Source: Owenia fusiformis (Eukaryota; Annelida; Polychaeta; Sabellida; Oweniidae). Taken from it: DNA of 64,000 nucleotides. The notes under the pieces were generated by a model. That model was not told the origin of the DNA, made no database searches, and saw nothing but the letters and a program-made list of their open reading frames with translations. The position numbers were made by a program, and so were the translations under genes. This document shows, piece after piece, positions 38,690 through 48,903 of the stretch (within the stretch, counting starts at the first letter, position 1; each line of letters begins with the position of its first letter). The DNA lies in assembly GCA_903813345.2 (NCBI GenBank), contig CAIIXF020000001.1, positions 60,467,885 to 60,531,884 of the forward strand. Direction: 5' to 3'.

Positions 38690-39700
38690 TTAGACTGACT
38701 TCAGTTTTTTTCGACCTTCACTGACCTTTTTAACTAGGTCAAAAAGGTATTTTTTCATTCAAATTGACCTTTTTTCAAAATCATGTACAAGTTATCAGAA
38801 GTTCAAATCTGACTTTAGTTTTGAGATTTGACCTTCATTGACTGTCTCAAGGTCAAAAAAGGTCAAAAAGATATTTTTTCAACTTGCCTGAAAATACAAC
38901 GTGCAGTATGGCAACTGATTTTAGACGGTCATATCTTTCACCATGAGTACTTTCTGGGCATAAATTCAGTGGTTTTTATTAAAACAATATGTTTTCTTTC
39001 AAGTGAAGTACCCACAATGATAAAAAAATATAAATCAAATTAAATTATGAATAGGGACCCCATGTCAACATTGTTTTCAAAATATTGAACCAATTTACTC
39101 AAAAGAGGATCTTCTTTTTCTGATTTTTAATTATTGCATGAAAACATTGTTCAACAAGGGATCTAAGATATGTTCAAAAATAGAATGGTATTGAAAGTCT
39201 AGTTTTGAAGATAACAGTTTTCGTTGACCAAAATTATGCTTAAAACAATGGATAACATGGGATATCATATCCATGGTTTTTAACTTTAACTCATTTCAAT
39301 ACCCATCCCCTTTTCAGATATTGATAATATAGTGTAGAGGAGCCTTTCGATATGTTTAAATTGAGAAAAACAAGGTGGGGCCCTAATCCATTATTTTTTC
39401 AGAGTTAGATTTATATTTTACTATCATGGGGACTTCACTTGAAAGAAAACATATTGTTTTAATAAAAGCCACTGTATTTATGACCAGAAAGTATTCATGG
39501 TGAAAGATATGACTGTCTAGAATCACTTGCCATACTGCACGTGGTCTTTTCTCAAAATCATCTAGAAGTTCTCAAAAATTTAAATCTGACTATAGATTTG
39601 ACCTTCAATGACATTCTCAAGGTCAAAAAATATTTGACCTTCAATGACCTTCTCAAGGTCAAGAAGGTCTTTTTTCAACTTGCTTAATAACGCAGATGCG
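38690..39700. repeat. AAGGTCAAA repeat block carrying a palindromic insertion
   Basis: Both flanks (38690-38890 and 39545-39690) are made of the CTCAAGGTCAAAAAAGGTC and AGTTCAAATCTGACT family also present at 1775-2285 and 59580-59830. They read in the same direction on both sides of the palindromic unit 38898-39542, which fits an insertion into a pre-existing repeat. Non-coding. Confidence 0.7.
38898..39542. mobile_element. Palindromic element, family member 1
   Basis: The left arm (AACGTGCAGTATGGCAACTG, GGTCATATCTTTCACCATGA, ATTAAAACAATATGTTTTCT, TTCAAGTGAAGT) returns inverted at 39422-39542. The inner part has GACCAAAATTATGCTTAAAA and CAATGGATAACATGGGAT, shared in reverse orientation with the element at 51293-51730, so the two form one family. 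No frame. Confidence 0.7.
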
Positions 39701-40890
39701 AGTAAGTAGTTACCAGTTTCACCACCAGGTGGCTCGTTCGGGTCAGATAGCATGGCGGGTATAGTAGAATGTTCCCTTTAACTTAAATTACATCTGTTTT
39801 AGTTGTTCAATTTTCATATAACCCTTATGTATCTAATTGTTATGTGAATTAAAATATGTCCAGTAAAAGAAAATTTTATCTGTCCAATACAAGAAAAGAT
39901 ATTTCTCTTTTTGTGATTTTGTAACATGGGGTCTATGGGGGATCAACCCGAGCTAGAAGTCACATTTTCAAAAAAATTGAATTTTCAAAGTTAATAAACA
40001 ATTTTCGAAATCATATTTGTAGATGTACTTTTACATGTAGATTTCAAATATGATCTCACTTTGACTGCAGAGGTGGCGTTAACGCAATTTTTTACGTTTT
40101 TTACTCACATTTTTGCAACTCTGACGCAAATATTCATTGTCTACCGAGTCTTTCTGACGCACGTTTGTTTCACATGCAAAATCCCCGCTTGGTACTTGGT
40201 TAAATTGATCCCTATACGTGAAAATACGTGATTGATCAAATTTATAATTTTGCTAATTCCGGAAATCTAACATTTCGTTCAGCGCAATCGAGCCTCCTTC
40301 CTACCGATCATTTTCTTATTTCGGTATTTCATATAATTTTTAAAGCCCTGTGATTCAGATTCAATGATAAACTTGAAAACATTGATCGATCCCTCGATTT
40401 GTTTATCTCGTGTGCTAGGGGGCGTATCAAAAATGCAATAAAACGAACATAACATTGAACAATAATTTATTAATTTCATACTCCCTTCAAAGGATTTTAG
40501 TGATCGTATATTTATCTAAATTACCGCATAAAATCTTTCCTTGAATGTTCACACGCTAGATTTACGAACCTTTAGTTTCCTTCGCAAGTTCGCAAAATTC
40601 CTTCGCTAAGTTAGCAAGTTTCCTTGAGCCGTCCCCTTCATCAGCATGCGCAGATGTAATGCGCAGTAGGTTTATCAATGGTGCTCACAGTGACCGATCT
40701 ATCGTAAGTTTTCACCAAGTATTTTCAATTAACTCCCTCAAGTTAAGATCTTCGATTCACTAGATCTGAAGCTGATCCTATGAAGATAGATAATGGGCAC
40801 ATGAAAATCCAGTCGATCGCACATTAAGGGGGGTAATGATGATAAATTAGGTATGAAAACAAATCTACTTTCGGTTTCATTTTATAATTA
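39700..40890. other. Non-coding stretch left of the LTR element
   Basis: No recognised gene. A possible first exon on the plus strand (ATG at 40678, donor GTAAGT after 40703) could belong to a gene running right, such as RNASEH1, but it has no recognisable homology. Confidence 0.35.
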
Positions 40891-40894
40891 CAAG

Positions 40895-41676
40895 TGTTAC
40901 GTACGAAAATAACAGAAAGTAAAAACAGCAATTAAAATATGATAACAATATATTTATATTTGAAAACTAAATAATATAACAATGATATAAAGGAGGTTTA
41001 ATACTTAAGTGATGTCCAATCAATGATACGGCTTATTCTTGATGTCGATAAATATCCTTGACGATCCTTGAGAATGTTCCAGATCACGAAAGTTTCAATA
41101 ATCGTTAATAGTTCTCCAATGTTTGTAATAATCCAATAATGTTCGTCGTAATCCTATAATGTTCGTATACAATAATGTTTGATGATAATCCACAAATGTT
41201 TATGATAATCCACGAATCTATATGATAATCCGTATATAGTGTGTGTTGTAATATATGTCCATATAAAGTCCTCAGGTTGTGTGTTTGTAGTGTTATAAAT
41301 GTTCCCACAGTATGTGTCTGTTATTTTCTGTTAAGAAGATGTCCTTTGATCAACTTTGAAATTCTGCTGACAGCTAAAATCAGCTCTCTCATTATATAGT
41401 GCAAAGGCAAAGTCCAGATGTTTCAAGAAGTTACGATTTCTGGAAATCAACACTGATTGGACATCTTAAGTCACATGATTCAATCTTGATTTAATGATTA
41501 TAGTTCCAGTACTTTCTAGAAGGCCAATGGTTAATGAGTCATCCAGTTCAGTTATGTTTACAAGATATAATGTCATTGTGACCTTGACCTAAGATCTCTA
41601 ATGAAGATCAGTTACAGTATATGCATATTGATAAACTAAACTTAATGTGAATTTAACAGAACATAATACTGTAACA
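40895..41676 (-). repeat. 3' LTR
   Basis: 782 bp, TG...CA ends with the TGTTAC/GTAACA inverted repeat. It matches 46993-47774 as far as read, including the chance 67-codon frame. It contains short repeats of ATAATGTTCGT and GATAATCCACAAATG (41120-41240). Confidence 0.93.
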
Positions 41677-41691
41677 CCTCCCTCCTTAAAA
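41677..41691 (-). other. Polypurine tract
   Basis: On the minus strand AAGGAGGGAGG directly precedes the 3' LTR, the expected plus-strand primer for reverse transcription. Confidence 0.75.
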
Positions 41692-41965
41692 GAAAAGTTT
41701 TGAATACAATGAAAAACTTTTACAATAATATCTGGTGTAGCGAGGGTTGCAATTTTTTTAAAGATGAGGTTGAGACTTACATAACATTTGTTTACAATAG
41801 TCAAATACAATAATATTTATAAAGTTACAGACTGAGTAAAACCCAAAAAACATATTATACAATAATATTATCAAATCACACTCTAAGTACAATCTTTTTA
41901 TTATATCAACACAAAGCCTTTGGCAAATGCAGTATAAATCGAATAGCCTCTTAAAAATAGAGATA

Positions 41966-44419
41966 TTACACTCTTGAAAGAGTGTCAGCAATCAAATTAT
42001 CCTTGCCTTTGATGTGTCTTATGTCAAGATTGTACTCTGACAATAACAGACTCCACCTCAACAATCTACGATTCTTGTTCTTCATTCTATGAAGGAATGT
42101 CAGCGGATTGTGATCAGTAAATACAGTAACTGCATGAACTGGTGCACTAACATATACTTCAAAATGTTGTAATGACAGAAGTAATGCTAGACATTCCTTT
42201 TCTATGGTGGAGTAGTTTTTCTGATGTTTATCAAATTTCTTTGAATAATAACACACTGGATGATCAATACCATCCCTTTCTTGTAATAGGACAGCTCCCA
42301 TTCCTACATCAGAAGCATCTACTTGAATCTTGAATGGCTTGCTAAAATCAGGTGCAACAAGCACTGGTTCTTCACTTAATATGGCCTTGATTTTATCAAA
42401 GGCTGTATGACATTGCTCAGACCACACATATTTGATGTTTTTCCCAAGTAAATTGGTCAATGGAAGAGTAATTGAAGAGAAATTTGGACAAAACTTCCTA
42501 TAAAAGCCAGCCATTCCAAGACTTCTCATTAATTCTTTCTTGTTAGTAGGAGCTGGGAGTTGTGTAATTGATTCCACTTTGGCACTCACTGGTTTGACCT
42601 GCCCCTGACCTACCACATGGCCCAGATATTCAACTGTGGCTTTACAAAATTCACTTTTAGCCAAATTGATTGTTAAATTGGCCAGAGAAATTCTTTCAAA
42701 CAACTTACGCAGCAAACACATGTGTTCATCAAAAGTGTCAGAATAGACAATTACATCATCGATGTATACACCAGTGTTTTTGAGATCTGCTAATAAGCTG
42801 TTCATCATTCTTTGAAATGTGGCAGGTGCATTTTTCATACCAAATGGCATAACCTTAAATTGGTACAAACCATCAGGAGTAACAAAGGCAGATACCTGTT
42901 TTGCTCTTTCAGTTAATGGAACCCCTAGGAATCCTTTTAGGAGATCAAATTTACTGACATATTTAGCAGTTCCAATTTTGTCAATACAGTCGTCAATTCG
43001 TGGTATGGGATAAGAATCGGTCTTTGTTACTCGGTTCACCTTGATATAATTGACTACTAGCCTACGTCCACCGTTTGATTTTGGAACAATGAAAGCAGGT
43101 GAACTCCATGGGCTATTGCTCTTTTCAATTATGTCATTTTCTAACATATAATTGACCTCAGCTCTCAAATCTTCAGATTTTGATGGATTAACTCTATAAG
43201 CATGTTGCTTAATAGGGGTTACATCTTGGACTTCAACATCATGATAAGCTATAGATGTCTTAGTCGGTACATCAGAGAAGATATCAGTGAACTCATGAAT
43301 TAATTCTGTGACTTGCTGTTTTTGATCATTTGTCACATGGTGCAATTTATGATCTAGATTTGATAATACTTCAGAGTTCTTTAACCTAGACAAACATTTG
43401 ATATCTTCATAGTCTAAATCAGTATAAGTGATATCATCTGAATCTTGTAGATCAGTTTCTTTTACAAGGGCAGGTGCCAAAGTGACTACAGGTTTAACTG
43501 AACCAGGCTCTTTGTCTGGCTCAAAGTACCTTTTCATCATATTGATGTGACACAGTTGTGTTTCTTTGCGCCTATCTGGAGTTTTGACAATATAATTGAG
43601 GTCATTGACCTTGGAATCCACTACATAAGGACCGTAGAATTTTGCCTGTAATGGATTTGTCTGAAGTGGCAGCAATATAAGAACTTTGTCACCTGGCTGG
43701 AAAGATCTTTCTTTGACTTTTCTGTCATACCAAGTTTTCATTTTATCTTGGCTATTTAGCAAATTTTCTTTGGCTATTTCACAAGCCTTTGATAGGCGCT
43801 CTTTAAACCCAGTGACATAGTTCAATAAATTAAACTTTTTAGTTTCTGACAGCCACTTTTCTTTGAGCAATTTAAGTGGACCACGCACAGAATGACCAAA
43901 TACTAGCTCAAATGGACTGAACCCTAATGATTCTTGCTTAGCCTCTCTGGTAGCAAACAGAAGCAAGGGTATGCCCTCATCCCAGTCTTTCTCATATTCA
44001 AAACAGAAAGCTCTGATCATGGTCTTAAGCGTCTGATGGTAACGCTCTAGAGCTCCTTGAGACTCTGGGTGATAGGCACTTGACTTACACTGTTTGATAC
44101 CCAAGGTATCCATGACTTGTTGGAATAAGCCTGACATGAAATTTGAGCCCTGATCAGACTGGAGATCTTTTGGCAGTCCAACTAAGGTGAAAAATTTGAT
44201 GAGTGATTTCACTATGTTTTTGGCTTTGATATTTCTAAGTGGAATCGCTTCTGGAAACCGTGTGGCCATACAAAGAATAGTGAGTAAATATTGATTACCA
44301 GATTTTGTTTTTGGTAATGGACCAACACAGTCAATAAGAACCTTACTAAATGGTTCATCGAATGCAGGTATAGGGTGTAAAGGAGCAGTTGGAATTTTCT
44401 GGTTAGGTTTCCCTACCAT
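41966..44419 (-). CDS. Gmr1-like pol: integrase, reverse transcriptase, RNase H (817 codons)
   Basis: The integrase core comes first: D30 (VLIDCVGPL), D89 (QSDQGSNFMS), E125 (GALERYHQTLK), giving a D,D-35-E spacing; the C-terminal part includes FQPGDKVLILLP and FYGPYVV. Reverse transcriptase follows (about 395-640): SPWSSPAFIVPKSNGGRRLV, KFDLLKGFLGVPL, MPFGMKNAPATFQRMMN, active site VYIDDVIVYS (552-555). RNase H (about 675-817): IQVDASDVGMGAVL, STIEKECLAL, FTDHNPL and the terminal IRHIKGKDNLIADTLSR. The first ATG is probably not the true start: the frame begins inside integrase, and the zinc-binding half (including CRSCHTC) lies upstream, split by the break near 44500. YIDD and FLGV are small departures from the usual YLDD and YWQV. 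Confidence 0.93.
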   Translation of the reverse strand: MVGKPNQKIPTAPLHPIPAFDEPFSKVLIDCVGPLPKTKSGNQYLLTILCMATRFPEAIPLRNIKAKNIVKSLIKFFTLVGLPKDLQSDQGSNFMSGLFQQVMDTLGIKQCKSSAYHPESQGALERYHQTLKTMIRAFCFEYEKDWDEGIPLLLFATREAKQESLGFSPFELVFGHSVRGPLKLLKEKWLSETKKFNLLNYVTGFKERLSKACEIAKENLLNSQDKMKTWYDRKVKERSFQPGDKVLILLPLQTNPLQAKFYGPYVVDSKVNDLNYIVKTPDRRKETQLCHINMMKRYFEPDKEPGSVKPVVTLAPALVKETDLQDSDDITYTDLDYEDIKCLSRLKNSEVLSNLDHKLHHVTNDQKQQVTELIHEFTDIFSDVPTKTSIAYHDVEVQDVTPIKQHAYRVNPSKSEDLRAEVNYMLENDIIEKSNSPWSSPAFIVPKSNGGRRLVVNYIKVNRVTKTDSYPIPRIDDCIDKIGTAKYVSKFDLLKGFLGVPLTERAKQVSAFVTPDGLYQFKVMPFGMKNAPATFQRMMNSLLADLKNTGVYIDDVIVYSDTFDEHMCLLRKLFERISLANLTINLAKSEFCKATVEYLGHVVGQGQVKPVSAKVESITQLPAPTNKKELMRSLGMAGFYRKFCPNFSSITLPLTNLLGKNIKYVWSEQCHTAFDKIKAILSEEPVLVAPDFSKPFKIQVDASDVGMGAVLLQERDGIDHPVCYYSKKFDKHQKNYSTIEKECLALLLSLQHFEVYVSAPVHAVTVFTDHNPLTFLHRMKNKNRRLLRWSLLLSEYNLDIRHIKGKDNLIADTLSRV

Positions 44420-44494
44420 TTGACATGTATGACAAGACCTACAATACTCTTGGACATCTTGTTTTAACTTGGGCCAAAAGAAATGATTGAGTAT

Positions 44495-44515
44495 TTTATG
44501 GTATGTTTTTAGTTA
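44495..44515 (-). other. Frame break between the two ORFs of the LTR element
   Basis: The gag-protease frame stops here while integrase similarity continues in the neighbouring frame, across a run of five A residues on the minus strand. The site lies within the HHCC zinc-binding motif, not between protease and integrase. It is more simply a one-base indel than a programmed slip, but both remain open. Confidence 0.7.
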
Positions 44516-46880
44516 CTCCTAAATGACCTGCCATGGGAGAATCATGAGCTAGACTCAAGATTTCCTTATGATATGATTTGGGGACAACAATTTGATGTAC
44601 AATTGTCCAAGCATCTTCAGGGGAAGCTTCAGGAGGTCTCCACTTTCGCATTAATATGCCATCCTTTTTGTAGAAACAAACAGGGACCTTGACAGCTTCA
44701 TCAATAGTAAGACATCTTTTATGAAGATCAATGAGTGATGGATCATGCTCTTGTTCATAAATTAACATGTGTTTAGAATGAGGATCATTTTCCAAAGAAT
44801 CACTATCAGAAATAGAGGATGAAACCTCAGAACTAGAAGAGGATGAAACCTCATGAACACTAGCAGAAGAAGATGAAACTTCATCAGGACTAGCAAGAGC
44901 GGGCGAAACCGCATTAAAATAGTGATCCTGCTCAGAAGGTGAATCACCCCTGGCAAAAGGCTTTTTCAATGAAGAATTTGCCTCAATAGATGACTGCTTG
45001 GCTCGAACAGAAGGCTGTTTCAATGAAGAATTTGCCTTTAAAATAGGATAAGGACCATCTTTAACAAGTGGCGAGTGACATTCATCATCAAACAAGGAGC
45101 TTAAAAACCCACTATCAAAGTCATCTCCCACAGACGAATCCCCGCTATCAGCTAACCTTTTAGCCATAGCCCTAGTAACAGCACAAGCAGGATATATATC
45201 AGAGTCCTCTTGGACAGAATCCTCAATAGAACAAGGCTGATCAGAAACAATGGGGTCTAATGATACCTTACCCCCAGCTAAATCATTGCCTAAAAGCAAT
45301 GCGACTCCTTCAACAGGAAGTTGTGGCCTAACACCAACAATAACTGGCCCTTTGACTAACTCCGATGTGATATGAATACGATGGAGGGGAACTTTTGTAA
45401 AACCTAATTCAATGCCTTGCATCAAAATATGGGTACCTGTGAATGACTCCTCAGATAAAGGAAGGACACCTTCTAACAACAAAGTCTGAGATGCACCCGT
45501 GTCTCTAAGAATCTTAATTGGCTTTGAATTGGTACCGTCACTTGACAGTGACACAGATCCTTCCGACATGAAAGGCTTATAATCCTCCATAATATCACTA
45601 TGAGTTGATTTCTCAGTATGAGTATATGAATCCCAAACAATGGGCTTTCTTGAAATGGGAACTGTAGCACAACCATTTGAATGAGCAGAACCAGACATCT
45701 CTCTTCTATTCTTAATCCTATAGCATTCAGAAATAAGATGACCAGGCTTTTTACAATAATTACAGGTGACATTTGATTTTGGACCTGAAGAATTTAATTG
45801 ATCTGATTTTGAGCTAGAACTCTGTGATGAATAAGACTGGTCTTTTGCTTTGTTTGATGTATTTGATGATGAGGACTGATTTGATTTTGAATCATATGAA
45901 GGTTTGTTACCTTGATAACCTCTAAAGTTAGGATTACCTTTGATAAAACTACCCTTATGAGTAAGAGCATAATCATCAGACAAGGTGGCAGCTTGACTTA
46001 AAGTTTCTACCTTGTGTTCATCTAAATAAGTTCTTATGTGGTATTGAACACAGTTTTTAAATTGTTCTATTAGCATAAGCTCTCTGAGCTTTTTAAACTC
46101 TTCAGATACATCCTTTGAGACAAGCCACCTGTCAAAAAGCTGCTCTTGCTCTCGAGCAAACTCAACATGGGTTTGATCACTCTGTTTGTGGGCATTTCTA
46201 AATTTTTGTCTGTAAGCTTCTGGTACTAGTTCATAAGCTTTAAGAATTGCATTTTTAACTAGGTCATAATCAGAGCATACTTCTCCAGAGAGAGAGGCAA
46301 ATATTTCACTTGCTTTACCAATAAATACACTCTGGAGCATAACTGGCCATGCAGATTTAGGCCAGTCTAGGCTCTGAGCGACTTTTTCAAAATGTGTAAA
46401 GTATTTATCAACATTTTTCTCTTGAAATTTAGGTACAAATTTAAGAAATTTTGAAGCGTCAAACCTATTTTCAAAATGTTGATGCATAGTAGCATGTTCA
46501 TCAGTTTTTGATTGAGCTTCTAATTCAAGTCGTTTTAATTCAACTTCTTTTTCTTTTTGAATTTCTTGTTCTCTCAATCTTATTTCTTTTTCATTTTGCA
46601 TTTCTTTCTCTCTCAATTGTGTTTTGATTTCAAGCTCTCTCAATTCAAGTTCTTTGAGCCTAATAGGATCAACTTGCTCAACATGCTGGGCTGGCTCCTC
46701 AGGCAGAAGTGATTCTGCGACCAAATATTGAAGTACAAAGTTTTTAATTGTATCCTTTTTGTATGAGCTTTTGACTGATAGCCCAACATGTTTTGCAATT
46801 GCCAGAAGTTCAGTTTTCTTTAAATCATCAAATTCCTCCAAAGAGGGCGTTTCTAAAAATGTCTCAACCTCAAAACTCAT
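44496..46880 (-). CDS. Gmr1-like gag-protease, running into the integrase zinc-binding region (794 aa)
   Basis: N-terminal SAP-like stretch (about 18-55), a charged coiled coil (about 73-123, repeats of REQEIQKEKE type), capsid-like region (about 140-300; KFLKFVPKFQEKNVDKYFTH, EAYRQKFRNAHK), a CCHC zinc knuckle CNYCKKPGHLISEC (373-386), a retropepsin with LRDTGASQTL (DTGA 460-463), a long Ser/Glu-rich linker (about 600-700), then the start of the integrase HHCC motif (SPMAGHLGV). The frame ends three codons later at a TAA. Start ATG at 46880, about 90 bp inside the primer site. The capsid fits Ty3/gypsy elements with SCAN-like gag. Confidence 0.9.
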   Translation of the reverse strand: MSFEVETFLETPSLEEFDDLKKTELLAIAKHVGLSVKSSYKKDTIKNFVLQYLVAESLLPEEPAQHVEQVDPIRLKELELRELEIKTQLREKEMQNEKEIRLREQEIQKEKEVELKRLELEAQSKTDEHATMHQHFENRFDASKFLKFVPKFQEKNVDKYFTHFEKVAQSLDWPKSAWPVMLQSVFIGKASEIFASLSGEVCSDYDLVKNAILKAYELVPEAYRQKFRNAHKQSDQTHVEFAREQEQLFDRWLVSKDVSEEFKKLRELMLIEQFKNCVQYHIRTYLDEHKVETLSQAATLSDDYALTHKGSFIKGNPNFRGYQGNKPSYDSKSNQSSSSNTSNKAKDQSYSSQSSSSKSDQLNSSGPKSNVTCNYCKKPGHLISECYRIKNRREMSGSAHSNGCATVPISRKPIVWDSYTHTEKSTHSDIMEDYKPFMSEGSVSLSSDGTNSKPIKILRDTGASQTLLLEGVLPLSEESFTGTHILMQGIELGFTKVPLHRIHITSELVKGPVIVGVRPQLPVEGVALLLGNDLAGGKVSLDPIVSDQPCSIEDSVQEDSDIYPACAVTRAMAKRLADSGDSSVGDDFDSGFLSSLFDDECHSPLVKDGPYPILKANSSLKQPSVRAKQSSIEANSSLKKPFARGDSPSEQDHYFNAVSPALASPDEVSSSSASVHEVSSSSSSEVSSSISDSDSLENDPHSKHMLIYEQEHDPSLIDLHKRCLTIDEAVKVPVCFYKKDGILMRKWRPPEASPEDAWTIVHQIVVPKSYHKEILSLAHDSPMAGHLGVTKNIP

Positions 46881-46969
46881 TTTCGATTAATTGCTGTCTT
46901 CACAATTTAAATATATAAATTTGGAATTATAAATTTTAAGATTTATGAATTTTAGCTTGTTGTAGTTGC

Positions 46970-46987
46970 ATCCCGGACGAGCCCCCA
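46970..46987 (-). other. Primer-binding site, complementary to tRNA-Pro
   Basis: The minus strand reads TGGGGGCTCGTCCGGGAT five bases inside the 5' LTR. This 18-mer is the classic proline-tRNA primer site also used by murine leukaemia virus. Confidence 0.9.
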
Positions 46988-46992
46988 ATTTC

Positions 46993-47774
46993 TGTTACGT
47001 ACGAAAATAACAGAAAGTAAAAACAGCAATTAAAATATGATAACAATATATTTATATTTGAAAACTAAATAATATAACAATGATATAAAGGAGGTTTAAT
47101 ACTTAAGTGATGTCCAATCAATGATACGGCTTATTCTTGATGTCGATAAATATCCTTGACGATCCTTGAGAATGTTCCAGATCACGAAAGTTTCAATAAT
47201 CGTTAATAGTTCTCCAATGTTTGTAATAATCCAATAATGTTCGTCGTAATCCTATAATGTTCGTATACAATAATGTTTGATGATAATCCACAAATGTTTA
47301 TGATAATCCACGAATCTATATGATAATCCGTATATAGTGTGTGTTGTAATATATGTCCATATAAAGTCCTCAGGTTGTGTGTTTGTAGTGTTATAAATGT
47401 TCCCACAGTATGTGTCTGTTATTTTCTGTTAAGAAGATGTCCTTTGATCAACTTTGAAATTCTGCTGACAGCTAAAATCAGCTCTCTCATTATATAGTGC
47501 AAAGGCAAAGTCCAGATGTTTCAAGAAGTTACGATTTCTGGAAATCAACACTGATTGGACATCTTAAGTCACATGATTCAATCTTGATTTAATGATTATA
47601 GTTCCAGTACTTTCTAGAAGGCCAATGGTTAATGAGTCATCCAGTTCAGTTATGTTTACAAGATATAATGTCATTGTGACCTTGACCTAAGATCTCTAAT
47701 GAAGATCAGTTACAGTATATGCATATTGATAAACTAAACTTAATGTGAATTTAACAGAACATAATACTGTAACA
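46993..47774 (-). repeat. 5' LTR
   Basis: 782 bp, same sequence as 40895-41676. It carries the element promoter for minus-strand transcription, so transcription runs away from RNASEH1. Confidence 0.93.
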
Positions 47775-47778
47775 CAAG

Positions 47779-48903
47779 ATTCTACCGTATTCAATTTAAA
47801 TGATGCCCAGTATTGTGGTCGGACTTATATTGCCGTTTTAGACTTTGGAATGATTGCAAAAATGTTGAATTTCAACATGAAACGCTTTGACCCCAATTCG
47901 TGTAACTCCAAACAGGGAGAAACTCCTCTCCCACTCCATTCACACCCATGACTCGCTGGACCAGATAATCAGATGATTAATAGTGACATTTTTCTTGCAA
48001 TTGCCTAATTAATTAATTGTTAGTTGTTAATGTGCTATAAGAGTACAATAAAAGGTATGCACAAAATCAAAAAATAGATTTTGTATGTGGTTTCTACATT
48101 TTGTATGCATTTTTACTCAAGAAAAACACTTTTATAGCTTTGACTATTCAAATTGGCCAATTTCTTTTCAAAATAAGCTACAAGTTCTTAGAAGTTCAAA
48201 TCTGACTTAAGATTGAACTTATATTATGAGCAACTAAGTGGTGACATTTTGTCATGTTAATGCCTTGTTCTTAATGTTAATTTTGAGCAGCAAGATAAGC
48301 GATTTATTGACCAGTCGAAGAAAACGTAAACGGAATAAGGCTATGGCTGCCCTGTCAGGCATTTGCTGGAAAAATTGAAATCACACATCAATTTTGCATG
48401 TATGATAAAATGTTACGCAAACCACGCATTATGTTGATATTTAAAAAATTGTTTTTCATAGAATGCTGATACAGTAAAGAATGAGCACCGAAAAAATCGA
48501 ATGCATTCTGTTTATTTTTCACGCGAATTACATATATGTCACATATTTTGTTCGAAATATGTTACGCATTTGCTTCAAAATATTTTGTAACTTCTGAAAA
48601 ATGTAGCATTATTAATAGAATAAACTAGCAAAACATCGAATATGGAAACAGCTTTCTTTTTTCGTACTGTAAGAGTTTGATAACAGTCCTGCACTGCTTG
48701 TTGTTCAGCATCTTAAACGTTTTGGTACTTCAAGGGTAGGGTTTGTAAAGACCTATAACTAAAATTAAAATATTAATTAAATTAAAATAAAAAATCATAG
48801 TACCATTTTAGAAGCAGTTTTGGTCTACAAGACTAATCCCTTTTGAGTTGAGACTATTTGAATTACTTGGTTGAACTGAAAGTTAAACAAAATGAATTTG
48901 CAG
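47779..48903. other. Non-coding stretch upstream of the first recognised RNASEH1 exon
   Basis: AT-rich. It contains an inverted fragment of the AGTTCAAATCTGACT and GCAACTAAGTGGTGACATTTT repeat family (48170-48280). No hybrid-binding-domain exon was recognised. Confidence 0.5.

Larger units (their letters stand above)
40895..47774 (-). mobile_element. Gmr1-like Ty3/gypsy LTR retrotransposon, near-intact
   Basis: A complete element of 6,880 bp: 5' LTR 46993-47774, primer site, gag-protease frame, integrase-RT-RNase H frame, polypurine tract, 3' LTR 40895-41676. Both LTRs are 782 bp and I saw no difference between them; they begin TGTTAC and end GTAACA. The 4-bp target duplication is CAAG (40891-40894, 47775-47778). 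Integrase lies upstream of reverse transcriptase, the copia-like order of the Gmr1 group within Ty3/gypsy. Identical LTRs point to a very recent insertion. One frame break separates the two ORFs inside the integrase zinc-binding region. Confidence 0.93.

Noticed and set aside
40678-40703. Short ATG-led exon with GTAAGT donor as RNASEH1 start
   Set aside because: Eight codons with no homology; cannot be told from chance.
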